Shown here piece after piece: positions 35,372 through 47,149 of a stretch of DNA of 64,000 nt (position 1 is the first letter of the stretch; each line of letters opens with the position of its first letter). The notes below the pieces were generated by a model. That model did not search any database. It worked only from the letters and a program-made list of their open reading frames with translations, and was not told the origin of the DNA. The DNA lies in assembly GCA_022059125.1 (NCBI GenBank), contig JAEUWY010000015.1, positions 1,550,001 through 1,614,000 on the forward strand, given 5' to 3'. The position numbers were made by a program, and so were the translations under genes. Source of the stretch: Corynespora cassiicola (lineage: Eukaryota; Ascomycota; Dothideomycetes; Pleosporales; Corynesporascaceae).

Positions 35372-35830
35372 TTATGCTACGCAATTCCCTACGAGGAGCA
35401 GAGATCCGACACCGATGGACTCATGGTGTCTGACGGCAAAACATTCGTTGGGGTCACTGACCGAAGTCCTGTTAACGAAGTTGTTATCGTTACTGGTGCA
35501 GTTGCGGAAAGCGAAAAACTGGTCTGTGGTGCAATGTTAGCGCCAGCCTCGGCTGCTCCCAGGCCTGCTGTTTCCGCCACGACTGCTTCAAGCGGATTTA
35601 ATTCACTCACATGTGCAGCCCGGATCAATCCTTCCTTGAACCCTAGCTCCCTGAGCGTTGGAAATAGGGGTTCCGAAAATTGGTTGGCACTCTGTTGTCT
35701 GTAATGGGATAAAAGTTCCATCCTGAGTGCCTGATGCGCAGTTATCCGTGCTGTATAGTTGGACACTCGGAAGCACCGCCTGGGCTGCTGCCGTGAGGAA
35801 AGCAATACTAATCAAAATTTTGGAAAGCAT
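35372..35830 (-). CDS. Small secreted six-cysteine protein (effector-like)
   Basis: Two exons, 35830-35611 and 35523-35372, with intron 35524-35610 (GTGAGT, branch GCTAAC, CCACAG) give 123 aa. A signal peptide (SKILISIAFLTAAAQA) is followed by a mature part with exactly six cysteines, in YSTDNCAS, QTTECQPI, DPGCTYQF, FRNCTSND, DPNECFAV and the C-terminal VGNCVA. Three disulfides are therefore possible. The intron splits the codon after GCT. Without splicing the frame would stop at DPGCTCE (75 aa). Two N-glycosylation sequons (RNCTS and VNRTS) lie in exon 2. It sits alone in a gene-poor region, as many effector candidates do. No known domain; role inferred only from architecture. Confidence 0.72.
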
Positions 35831-37810
35831 CTTTGCGTTGGGAAGAGACCTGTAGGAAATATAGTCCAGGTTGTCGAAAATATCGATTTGAGCTGCTGAT
35901 GGAAATGGATCGTTGCTATCTACTGGACTTTTTTATCCGACAAAGAAGTGCAGTATCTGTTGGAACATATTGTGGCTGATTTTCATGACCTGCAATTCTG
36001 AAGGATTCAAATCACAATGGCCGTATCCCACGTCACTTGGCAGTCACTGAGCGGCCACTGAGCAACCACTATCATCTAGGTGGGTTTTGGGTCGATAAGT
36101 GGCTTCTTCTGACACATGGACGGAATAAGATCTTGATTCGTTACTTGAGCACTCGAGGATACTTATTGAGACTCTCATCTTGGCCCGTTACGAAAGAGCT
36201 TCTAAACAACTCGGAGGAGAGGAGGATATTGAAAATCTCGAGCATAATTTTTTATCACTCGTATTAGATCGGTAGGTATGCTTAACAGCACGGTGGCATT
36301 TGATATGGCTCATTACTTTTCTCTGCGGGGTTCCAATGGGTTCAGTGTCGAACATTCTTCCAAATCAATGTCATAGAACTATGCTTACAGTCACTGGGTT
36401 TGATGTGTTTGAATTAGTCTACTCCGGTCCTTGAGTGTGTGCATTTGGAGGTACAACTGACCCTCTAAAACCAATCAGACTCCGATTTATAATGTATTAC
36501 ACAAATGTGTTGGCGGTCAGGCAAAATCTGAGATGAGCGTGTTGTATTTGTACCCACTCAACCTATAGGTTGTATTCGTTATAGTAAGCACGAACTTTTC
36601 TTCGTGACAGGAAGTTCTTCAATAATGGTAAGATGCGTTCATTGTTCTGCGAGATAATATCACGACCCCACGACCAGGTAAGCAGTCATGCGGAGACAGT
36701 GGCGCAAACTGTTGGGGCGATCACCTAGACCTCCGCAGTATGGATTCCTAGGGCTACATACGGCTCTGCCCGGATCACTAGCCGAATCAAAGCTGGGACA
36801 TGCACTGTTTTTACTCCCACCAGGGTTGCAGAATCCCCAAGAACGGCAAGATGGCAATGTACGATCCCCGGGCTCTGGATCGTTTTTCTCGCATCTGTAG
36901 TGAATTTCATCTCGAGTCAAGATAAGAGTGGACTCCAAGCTACGGAAATGTTGCGCATGGATCTTGCAACCAAGATTGCATCGCCGTTTCAAACCGCCTA
37001 GACTGCGCGCACCGCGCGGGTCTGCGCGGGCATAGTCATCAGCTTACGTTTCCCCCGCAAATTACGTCGTTATTTTTGCCACCATGTAGCTCTACGAGTA
37101 TTTTACTTGCCCGTCCCATTCGATTTGCGATCATGTGATGTAATGCAAGGCTGAGTTGTTGACCTCCCGAGGTCGGGATGTATCTCGACACGTGACCTGG
37201 AGACAAAACAGACCTCGAAATCTACGTAGGTAAGCTGCTCAATCATTATGTAGAGGAAATCAAGGTCCTCGGATCCTTCAGTTCAAGTGCAATTAGACGT
37301 TTTGCCAGTCAAAATAAAGAAATGTTGTCTCCCCAGGCGAGAGAAGGATTTGCTGCAACTTCTTGCGCCCACATCAGGTGAGGGAAGGATGCACTGCGAT
37401 CTCTAATGCTGCTAGAAGGTTCACCCTCTCTTTTTCCCGGTACCTTAGCATAGACAGTTACACAGCCCCTCCTCGCATAGACATTGATCGCATCTCAGAA
37501 CACGTGCCCATAAAGTGGGTATTCAGATCCTGAATTATCATATCATGCCATCTACCTCCCCCTGCCCTCCTCGCACTCGCACCCCCCCTTCCCCTCAACC
37601 AAAAGGCTCATAAAAACGCAAAAAGAACGCCGTCAAATGCAGCCAAACATCCTCACCCAAGCAGAGCAGACCGTAAAAAAAGGGAGTCCTCACTTTTCAT
37701 AACGTAACCCCATACGCCCAAACCCCCTCACGATCGTTCAATCCATCACTCATCCTTCCACCATGATGCTCCCCCCTCCTCTCAATCCCTCTCCTTACCC
37801 AAAGGTCCAT
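35831..37810. other. Gene-poor stretch, 2.0 kb
   Basis: No supported exon. The right third (about 37540-37810) is C-rich and is the 3' flank of POM152. Confidence 0.5.
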
Positions 37811-40800
37811 CTAATACGTCAATAACTTCTGTCCTCCCTTGTTCTCCAAGCCCTCGACCTGCTTCGCAAAACTGCACCATCGGTCCTTGATGCTGACCAC
37901 CTCATACGTGCCCTCTTCCTGGACAGGAATGCTGAGGCGATGTTCATGACTAACCTCAGTCCTAATCTCTAGGACCTTTGACTTCTTCCCACGGTGCGCA
38001 TTCGTGCTGCGCGTGTAGGTAAACTCAAACGGTGGGGTACCCCAGAACTCAAACACTAGGTCCGTACCACCACCCTCGTGGATATCCACTTCAGTGACCT
38101 GACCGCCTGAAAGACGTACCGAAGGGATGGGGTGGATCTGCTTTTGAAGGTCGAGGGCGGCGAGGCACTCCGAGGCCGAGTCGCGGAGGCCTGTGATAGT
38201 GAAGGTGCCGGGGAGTTCGGCGAGGCGGCGGAATGTGGTACCCGGGTTGGAGGCTTTGCGTTCCTGGCCTTCGAAGGTATAGTAGACGGTGAATGGAACC
38301 TGGCCGCCGAGCGCAAAGGAAAGGCGCTCGCCAACGCAAAAGTCGGTACGGTCCTCCAGGGGAGTGGCAGTGGGCGCATCATGGACGCTAATCTGGACGC
38401 GTGGGCTGGTTGCGGGGAGTTTGAAGGAGCAGCCGCGAGCATCGCGCACCTGGCTGATGGTAATGGCAGAGTGGCCGAGTTGGAGCTTGCGGTGCTCAAT
38501 CTTGAGGTCGTACTTGTTCGTAGGGATGTTCCTATAAGTAGCGTATTCCGCCTTGGCGCTGCCGTGATGCTTAATCCCAACGACAAGTTCGAAAGGCGGA
38601 ACACCTTCGAGAGTCAGGGGAATGACTTCCTCGCCTTCTGACTCGCGGGAGCAGTAGCTATATGTCTTTCCGGGAGTAGTAAACTTGGCATTTGGTCGCG
38701 GATTGACAGTTTGTTGTACAGTAACAGGTGAGAAATGCTTCTTTGAATGGGCGTATTTGCTGTCACTGAGTTCCTGGAAAGTGTACTCGTAAAGACCGGC
38801 CCTAGAAGTATCGGCACGAACGGCTGCCGACCCACTCATAGCTCGCAGAGGGTGGTTGCTGTTGGCGATGACCTTGCCACCCTTCTTTTCACGGAAGTCT
38901 TGTCTATAAGAAACGTCGAATGGAGGATGGCCTAAGCGCAGGTTAGTATCACTTGTTTGATGAGTGAGGATAAACTTACCACTCAAGTTGACTTCGAAAG
39001 AATCTTCTTCGCCCTCGCAGACCTCATTCTTGACGTAAAGGCCGCTGTCAGAAACTAACGAGGCAGATGTCGGAATAGTAAGCCTGGGTCGGGGAATCCA
39101 GTTGACGGAAAACATGTTGGCTTTCTCATCGATGAATCCAGGACAAATTGCATCGTTGACAGACAACAGCTTATAGGTGCCCTCGGCGTTTGCAATGATA
39201 GCCGCATTCTCCTGGGTAATCCGCTCCGTCTTGACCTCGTCACTGTCCTTTTGTTGATATCGTACCTCCCACGGGCCTTCTCCGGTGACGCGAAGGGGAA
39301 GTTCGATCTTCTTCCCTTCAAGAGCCATGATGGCGCGTTTGCCGTCGACTTGTCCAAAGTAGGCCTTGGGGCGTTCGTTGCGTACGTAGACCTTGGCTTC
39401 GTCCTTGAGAAACTCCTTGCATCCCATCTTGTCAGTGATGCTGGCGAGTGCAACGATGTACTCGCCACCGCTCTTGAGCTTGTCGGTTTGGATGTAATAA
39501 CGCTCTTCTTCGATGTTGACAGTACGCTTTGTCCGCCTGCCGTTGTGGACGACTTCGTATTCCAGCTTCCACGGCCCTTCGCCTTGAAGTTCGACGCCAA
39601 ACTCTGCGGCGTCGTCGATACAGGCCTGCTTGGGCTTCTTGCTGATGAAGTGGGCGTTTGCGGATGGCTTAACATTTTGCTGCAAGATGAGATTGCTCAA
39701 AGGCTGCTTGGGATAGATGGCGTCCTCAATGGACTCGAAAGTGTACGTATAGTGGCCAGCGTCTTTGGGCTTGAGATTGATAGAGCCACGTAACGAAGTG
39801 ATTTGCGTCTTCTTTGTCTCTTTGGCTCCCCGGCCCTTTTGTTCCGTGTATTCGATGACAAAAGGAGGGGATCCGATGAGGTCCAGTCCAACACGGAGGC
39901 CGATGGGATTGCCGGCGCACTTATCGATAATGTCTTCGCTGGAAAGAGACAGTTCGGGACGAGGTGGGTTCTGAAGCAGACAAGAGGTAGGCTCCAGAAC
40001 TTCGCCCTCACAGAACTCGGTCGATACAGATTTGAGCGTATAGAGACCGCTGGACATGATTACAGGCTGTTCGCGGGTGGATCGCATTGTCTGCTTTTTG
40101 AGTTCGGCGTTGGAGCTGTGGTGCCCGTCGGCGAGAAGCTCCGTCTGCGGGGTGAACAGATACTCTAGATGGTGAGGAGCATCGATAGCATCCTTTCCAG
40201 TGGACCCATATACGATAGGAAGGCGAGCAGTGGTTCCCTGAGCAACACGGAGTGGATTGTCTGGACTGCACCCCCGAAGCCTGACCTTGGGCCGCTCGTG
40301 AACATCAAAGGACTGTTGAAGGCCGGTCAACTTAGGCCTGGGTCGCTCTTCGTCGTCAAAGTCGACATAACTGATGTGATTGCCCAGGCCATCCGAAACT
40401 TCTTCAATAGCGTATTCCCACTTGCCGCTAGTACCAAGGGCCTCGTTCAATGGCACACCAACCTTTTGCGACCGAACCCAAGAAACATCCTCGCGACCGC
40501 TCTTGATGAGAGCCTGGGACGAATGTCGAGATAGAGGGGAGACGAAATCCTCAGGCAGCAGGTTATGGAATTCAGAGCTTCCACGAGATTTTCCATTCAC
40601 AATCAGCGTGTACTTGATGTGAAGCGGTGGGGTTCCTTCAACCTCAAGTTCGATTTGAGACAGGTCATTCCGGCAGCGATTGCTTCCGGTAGGCTTGACT
40701 CGGGCCTGTGGGCATGCCACAACAACTGCAGTGGATGATCGCGGGCGCACCTCGAGCTTTGACGAGTCTATAACCTTCCTCAACATGTACACGCCAGGCT

Positions 40801-41725
40801 TCTTGACCGAATGGTGTAGCAGGAGCGGGTCCAGCGGGTCGTTGGACTTTGTCGACTTCCGCGCCTTCTTCATGGCAGCCTTGAGCTCGCTCTTCTTGAT
40901 TGTGATGGTCTCGTTGTGATTGGTATCGAAATCAATGCGCAAAAGCTCCATCTCAACAGGCTCAGTCTGGTTGACGAGAATGGGGATATCGACATGAGTT
41001 ACGGACGAGTTTAGGCAGAAGGCTTCTTTGGAGGGGTTGAGAATGGCAGATCTGGCGCCATGTCAGTATTTACGGTATTGCTTGTCGGAATGTGATACAC
41101 ACCCTTCCGGCAGAATGTTGATAATCTGCTTTCCAAGGATCAAGGACGCATTGTGGATAATATGGCCTGGCTTGACGCTGCGCTCGCTGATGGCCAGTTC
41201 GCTGTCCCATAAGAATCCAGCCAAAGACACAAGCCATGCTTGCAGAGGGACTCCGATTCGGAACATGAGCATGACGTCCAGACCGGCATGCACCAAGAAG
41301 AGCACAAAAGCCGTCGCATTGCTCCACTCCAGCCAGGGAATCTCCAGGAGCGGCACGCCGAATATGAAGCACATGTCGACAAAGCACCATTTCAGGCACA
41401 GCGTCAGTGACTCGTCGTCCTCGGATAGCAACGTAAAAAAATCGTATAACCGCCATGCCCAAATGAGCACGTAGAAAGCGAACAGGTAGAAGCGCTGTTG
41501 AGCGGCATCCAGGATCGCGGTGGATATCAGCGGCCCCGAGCTGCGCGGAGGTGCCTGGGGCATTTCGGAGAGAGTCGACCGTACATTGGGGCGGCTGGGG
41601 GTGTTTGTGGAAGCACTAGGGCTGCGCGGGCTGCGCGCATCTCCCCCGGGGGAGCGGTATGGCCCCGGAGTCTGAGGAAAGCCGCCTGGGCCTCGGCGGG
41701 CGGGAGTGCCGTTCATCGCGCCCAA
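37811..41725 (-). CDS. POM152: Nuclear pore membrane glycoprotein POM152
   Basis: Three exons (41725-41103, 41051-38980, 38931-37811) give 1271 aa, the normal size. The N-terminal ~65 residues are Pro/Ser/Arg-rich, facing the pore. Hydrophobic segments follow (FYLFAFYVLIWAWRLYDFF, MCFIFGVPLLEIPW, ATAFVLFLVHAGLDVMLMF). The rest is a long lumenal part of repeated Ig-like domains, each with the GxPPF(x)hxY-type strand (TPPLHIKYTL, SPPFVIEYTE, EGPWKLEYEV, VPPFELVVGI, TPPFEFTYTR). In yeast, POM152 anchors the nuclear pore complex in the envelope and forms the lumenal ring. The second intron (38932-38979) is 48 nt with no stop, so unspliced RNA would stay in frame. An in-frame Met three codons downstream (41716) is an alternative start. 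It is divergent from the UCH37-like gene. Confidence 0.94.
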
Positions 41726-42184
41726 GGAGCTGGCATGGGACTTGGGATAGGAAACGGCGGGAGGCGGCGGGCGGAGTCCAGGGGCGCGGGGGTGGGTGGT
41801 GGTGTTGACTGAATGTTTCCGCAGCTTCGCAAGTCAAACAAAACTTGAGTCGCGTCGCCAGGCGCGAGGTCATAGGGCTGCTAGCGGTGGCCTTCCGGCC
41901 AATCAGCGTCCGGTCACGTGCACGCATACAACAGCAATCTCCACCGCCCGCCCTTTCACCTTCACCTTCACCTTAACTTGCGCCCGCCCCGCCTTTACTT
42001 GAGGTTCCGTTTGCTGTTGTCGCGAGGCCCACCTGAACCGGAAGGAAATCCTATTTCATCCCGTCCACCATGCTTCCTTGCCTTGACTTTCCTTCTTTCC
42101 CACACACACTCTCGCGTCCTTAAAACGTGTCTTGGCTGTACTTGTCGTCAAGATCAAACCAAATCCCTTGTCAATTCCTCTACA
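41726..42184. promoter_or_regulatory. Divergent promoter, POM152 / UCH37-like
   Basis: About 460 nt between two opposite start codons. Contains a CACCTT tandem (about 41957-41980) and a pyrimidine-rich leader before 42185. Confidence 0.5.
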
Positions 42185-43750
42185 ATGCCTCCACGCAAGT
42201 CTATCTCGAAGGTTAAAAGAAAGGATAAGGCCAAGTCTGCTGCTGCAAAAAAGAAGGCCGCAGCCGAGGCCTCCCCGTCCAAGTCGGCTTCGGCTTCACC
42301 AACTTCAAGTACCAAGACTTCCCCTGGCAAGGAGGTCTCCGGTGATGAACAGGACGTTAGCAATGTTTTAAAATGTACTGAGAGAGAACAATCTCCAACG
42401 CCCAAAAAGAGAAATGTCCCAGAGCCCTCAATTGAGCAAGAGCCGGTCACCAAGAAGGCGAAGCAGGACGAGGCTCCCAGCACACCAGAGCAGAGCAAGG
42501 AGAGCCCCACTGCAGAGCGGTTCCCGAGCCCTCATGAGGAGCCGGTCACCGAATTGGACAAGCAAACCTGGCAAGGCTGGTGCGAAATCGAGTCTGACCC
42601 TGCCTACTTCTCCGTCATCCTCCGCGAAATGGGTGTCAAGAACGTCACCGTCCGCGAAGTCTTCGAGATGGACCCGGAGTACATCAAAGCCACAGTTCCT
42701 CAGCCCCTCCATGCCCTAATTTTGCTTTTCCGCCACCGCCCTGTCGAGACCGAGAACCAAGAGAAGGACTGCCCTGCGCACATCTGGTTCGCCAACCAGA
42801 TGCCCGCGCAAAACAGCTGCGCAACCCTCGCCATGACCCAAGCCGTGCTGAACAACCCCCTCCTCGACATTGGCGAGCATATTAATCAGTTCAAGCTCTT
42901 CACCCAGGACATGACCCCTTACCAGCGCGGTGAGGCCTTTGCCAGCTTCGACTTCGTGAAGAAGATCCACAACAGCTTCGCCAAGAAGATGGACTTGCTG
43001 GAAAACGACAAGCACCTCGCGCATAAGGTGCGCCGCGCGCAGAAACACGGTCACCGCCGCATCAACGATTCGCCCTCGAGCGACGACAGTTCCGCGTCGT
43101 TGGAGGACAATGCGCACCACTTCATCGCATTCGTGCCCGTCGACGGCGAGGTGTGGAAATTGGACGGCATGGATGCACAGCCTACCAAGATGGGGAGCTA
43201 CAAGGCCGAAGAGCCGGAGGAATGGGTCAACGCCATCGCTCCGAAGCTCAACACCATCATGTCGGCTGGAGACGCGGATTACAGCGTCGTCGCTCTTGCC
43301 CAGTCCCCGCTCGCTGCTCGTCGCAAGGACCTTTGCCTCGTCGTCAACACCAACAAACTCGTAGAATCGCGCCTCAATGCCCTCGATCCCGACTGGGAAG
43401 GCTTCTTGTTCAATGATGATGGGTCCGCACCCCCGGAGCCGCTTTCCCCGACCTTCTTGAACTCGCTTGGCATCGAGGAGAAGGATGTCGATGCAGCTGC
43501 GGTCCCCGAGGAAGTAAAGGCGGAGATTGAGAAGGAGGAGATGTCGGATCTTATTACGCGCCGTAGCCAGCTTTGTGGTGAGCAGTTGCAGTTGCAGAAT
43601 CAGATCCTTGATGGCATGGGCGAGGAGGCTGCCGAGGATGCCAAGGCCGAACAGCGCAGGTTCGACTATGGGCCCGTTGTGAAGAGATGGTTGGAGATGT
43701 TGGCCGAGAACGGATACCTGGAGCAGAATTTACATCGGTTTATGAAGTAG
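42185..43750 (+). CDS. UCH37-like ubiquitin C-terminal hydrolase
   Basis: A single exon of 521 aa from the ATG in ACAATGCC. The first ~120 residues are Lys/Ser/Pro-rich with NLS-like patches (KVKRKDKAK, PTPKKR, TKKAK). The peptidase C12 domain starts at GWCEIESDPAYFSVILREMG. The oxyanion Gln is in WFANQ (Q205), the catalytic Cys in QNSCATLAM (C212), the His in AHHFIAFVPV (H312) and the Asp in WKLDGMD (D327). The C-terminal helical part (about 440-521, ending RWLEMLAENGYLEQNLHRF) matches the UCH37 ULD/tail. UCH37-type enzymes remove ubiquitin at the proteasome (via Rpn13) or in chromatin complexes. The Gln-Cys spacing is seven residues, one more than in UCHL1, UCH37 or BAP1. An acidic Ser-rich insert (SPSSDDSSASLED) forms the crossover loop. 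Confidence 0.9.
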   Translation: MPPRKSISKVKRKDKAKSAAAKKKAAAEASPSKSASASPTSSTKTSPGKEVSGDEQDVSNVLKCTEREQSPTPKKRNVPEPSIEQEPVTKKAKQDEAPSTPEQSKESPTAERFPSPHEEPVTELDKQTWQGWCEIESDPAYFSVILREMGVKNVTVREVFEMDPEYIKATVPQPLHALILLFRHRPVETENQEKDCPAHIWFANQMPAQNSCATLAMTQAVLNNPLLDIGEHINQFKLFTQDMTPYQRGEAFASFDFVKKIHNSFAKKMDLLENDKHLAHKVRRAQKHGHRRINDSPSSDDSSASLEDNAHHFIAFVPVDGEVWKLDGMDAQPTKMGSYKAEEPEEWVNAIAPKLNTIMSAGDADYSVVALAQSPLAARRKDLCLVVNTNKLVESRLNALDPDWEGFLFNDDGSAPPEPLSPTFLNSLGIEEKDVDAAAVPEEVKAEIEKEEMSDLITRRSQLCGEQLQLQNQILDGMGEEAAEDAKAEQRRFDYGPVVKRWLEMLAENGYLEQNLHRFMK

Positions 43751-44181
43751 GAAAGTTGTGGTTGGGCTATGGTATGATATGGGTATGAGATTAGCAGTGG
43801 CGTTTGGCGAGATCATTGACATAGAGAATATTGGTATTTTCTCGTTCTGGAAGGCATAAAATGGTTGCATCAATATGAATTCGATAGGATCAATGGCTTA
43901 TATGAGGTTAGTTAGCTGTATGGGTACGGGTACAGAACAGTTCGGGTACCGTTGTCGATATTCTAGACAACCAAGACAAAAAATGGGACGTAGCTGCGTT
44001 TGTAGCTCACAATCAATTCACTCGGAGATTGAAGTAGCCCCGTTTTGGCTTTGATGTTATTATATTGAATTACACCAGGATAGGTGCTGAGCATTAATTC
44101 CGACATCTCGTTGTGTGTCTATCTTCTACAACTTCAACTCCGAAGCGAATAAGAAAATTGACCGTCTATCCTAGAATAAGA
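43751..44181. other. Intergenic, 0.43 kb
   Basis: Between the UCH37-like gene and the 3' end of the HET gene. No exon seen. Confidence 0.55.
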
Positions 44182-46422
44182 TCAACAAGCTCGTCTTCTT
44201 TGTATTTTTTCCCAAGCTCTGGCTTCAACTGCTCCGTTTCCTCGCCGATAGGCTACCCCATCCAACCATTCTATCCAAAGGACAAAATAGCATTCAGTGG
44301 TTCTTTCATAAACATCATGAGGGGCATCATACTTCCGAACCCCTTGTTCTGAAAGTTCGCTAGCGGCTATGTTGGCAGAGTAGCCTTTGCAAGTCGCGAC
44401 AAGTTCGATTTTTTCCGCTTTCACAGCTGTTGCTTCCTGCTCGAACAAAGCAGCAAGTCTGTGGTTGGAAATTTTCAGGTGGCCTATGTGCTCTCGATTC
44501 AAGCTTATCAGCTGTATCTCATATTTGCATTTTCCTTGTTTGGCTGGCAATAGTTTGCTTCCACCGAAATATGCTCTACTGGTTCTGGCGAAAAGATATG
44601 CAGTCTGTGATGCGAGATCCGAGATGCCCTTGGGCTGATCGCCAATTGGAAAGGGATACAACAGGTTTTCATATCCATGGCCGTAGGTGAAAAGAAATTT
44701 GGGTAGGGGTTCTACTGAATGGCGCCCATTTTCGCTCACAGGGACTCGTTTCCACCCACTACATATATTTTCGTCTTCTTTCTGTCCCATGTCTCGGTAA
44801 TTAGTCCAGTGAGAGATTATCGGCCTTCGATATTCGGAATATGGTGATTCCATTGTGAACCAATCTGTGACTTTCTGCGTGAATCCAACACGAACTTGCC
44901 GGAAATTGACAATTTCGAGTTCTGTGTCATGAGGAAATTGTATTTTCCCTATCCAGCCAATCCAAGACCAACTGGGGATGTGACTTGCCGTAGGGCGGAA
45001 AGGTGTTTTTTTCGAACAATTTCTCCTCTCTGCTCCTTCCTCTACATCCCAATTGAGGGAAATGTCAAACCAGAACTCAGGGTGACCGTATAGCAACCCG
45101 TCTCGATATTTTCGACTGAGAAAGGTCTGAACACCTGCGAATGCCGAAAATGCGTCCTCTTGGAAAGTGAAGTTTCTAGTGTTGTAGTTCCCGATCGTTG
45201 AATTCAGTGTTTTGAGTGTAGGTGGGGCACTTTCTAACAGGTCACTGATCTGACCCACGAGTGGGTGATCAAATTTGTCGTTGGGGATCAAGTCCTCATC
45301 CCAACTGCAGCCCTGGCACTCCCATCGAACACTTTGCTCTCGAAGTACGAGCTTTCTTTTTGAAAACAAGTCTTCTTGGAAGGTCCAGCCTCTGGTGTAA
45401 TAAGATGTTTTGTCAGAACTGGGGAAGCCTGGCTGACATATGCGGGGAACTAATATTTCCGAGTTTGTAATCTCGTAATAGTCTTGTCGCAGATGTCGCT
45501 GCTTGGTGAGGCCCTTGAATCCTCTTAAACCATGTCATGCGTCGGAACCATCTGCCGCAATGATGGTAAAGCTGGCATTGGCGTAGATAAGATGCATCTG
45601 ACTTAATTCTGAGGCCATCTGTTGTATGTCGTCCTGTACAATGCAAATTGCATCAACCCAAAGATATTGGAGGTTCCAGTACTCTAAGAGCTTCAAAGCA
45701 TCACTGATGGTCTGTGGAATTTTTTTCGCAAGATCTCCAGAAACCAATGAGCCCGTGATCATGAGAAGGGAACATATGTCTCTTGTGTTTTGTAGTGTTT
45801 GCGTCTGACCCCATTGGTAACTCAAGGCCACATATTCTCCATCGATGTTGAGTTGGTTTCCAGAGACTATACATTTGTTTCGAACGTCGATAATATACTT
45901 GGGCTTTACAGTATCCTCCTTGGTGAACAAAGGCATCCTTCGGCACATGGCCCCGTGCAACTCCGTACAATTGCGGATCCATTGGGGTATTAAGCTTTCA
46001 TCAATCCAACACGGATCTAGCCGCAGAGCACGACCCGGGTGGTCTTGAATATCCTGCCTGTGGACAAGTTCCAACACTTCAGTATCAAGGACAAAGGGCC
46101 TGTTAGTATAGAAAACAATCCATGACTTCGCACCCGATACTAAACCAAGCTCCATTTCTTGATTTCTTTCCTTGTTTCTCTTGTCCAAGTCAAACTTTTC
46201 AAAGTAAGTTACATGCGGACAGTCTGATTTTAGAAGCTTCATCAATTTACCAACTGTTTGGAAGGTACAAGCTATTTTGGAATGCTCTATTTCCAGGCTC
46301 CTTCTGAAAGCCTTCATGATAAAAGTGCACAAATAACAGCTTGATCCGCAAGATTGCATACTTTTCAGATTTTCTTGATCGATAGTGCGGCTTGGATATT
46401 GGTTTTCTGTGGGTGAAGTCAT
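44182..46422 (-). pseudogene. HET-domain protein broken by one in-frame TGA
   Basis: One uninterrupted frame runs from ATG at 46422 to the stop at 44182 (746 sense-length codons) except for TGA at 45535-45537, codon 296. Before it lies a near-complete HET domain (YVALSYQWGQTQTL, YLWVDAICIVQDD, ANASFTIIAADGSDA). After it the frame continues as HGLRGFKGLTKQR, then YYTRGWTFQEDLFSKR, the canonical rest of the domain, and a long C-terminal region with SWSWIGW. No intron can remove the TGA without breaking the conserved motif. HET proteins trigger heterokaryon incompatibility and cell death. A single nonsense codon in an otherwise clean gene suggests a recent loss or null allele, a sequencing error, or translational readthrough. 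I list it as a pseudogene with that doubt. Confidence 0.85.
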
Positions 46423-47149
46423 GGCATAGCTGGTCCAGATGATCGCAAAGACTTTCTAGTGACAGAACTTAATGTCAACACTAAGGATCATACTTTGATT
46501 TTGTTACGGATACATAAGATCTAGATAAAATATATTTACCTTAGTTCAAAGATTGGCTAGCGCTGTTATGTACTCTGAGACCGTGTTTTCAGAAGCAGAT
46601 GGAGATAAGGCTGGGCTGCTAGAACTGCATGGACTTGACCGGGGTGATTCGCATGGCTGCGGAATATGAAGGGTGATTGCTGATAGTAGCTTGAATAACA
46701 ACAATTAGCAAGCCATTTCTGTGTACAGAGCTATTGAAGACAGGACGGCTGTTATGGTATCGCTGGTGATGAGCGGGGCAAATCACCTGTGTAACCTCTG
46801 GCACATCGCCACAATTTGTCAGCATAAGGAATCCAGCTAACCCCCTAATGCTATCCTGAAGGTCTAAACCTTACTGTCATTAATCAGAGGTTAAAGGGGC
46901 ATACTGCCCTCGCTGAGATCAGATCTCTAGCGTGTTTCTATGACGATAAATCGTGCGTTAGTTTTATGATCGACCTTTGTAACTTTAAAGATGTTGCATC
47001 GCTCTAGGCACCTGAGCCGCGGAGAGGCGGGAAGAGGGTAGAGTCTACGGTGGGTGGATTTCAGAATCTGATATTCCGCCAAGTTCTTACAGAAAGTTAC
47101 CAATGGCCAGCATCATGAAAATATATACAACGTATTGCCTCCAACCACA
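46423..47149. other. Intergenic, 0.73 kb
   Basis: Promoter side of the HET locus and 3' flank of the flavoprotein gene. No gene seen. Confidence 0.55.
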
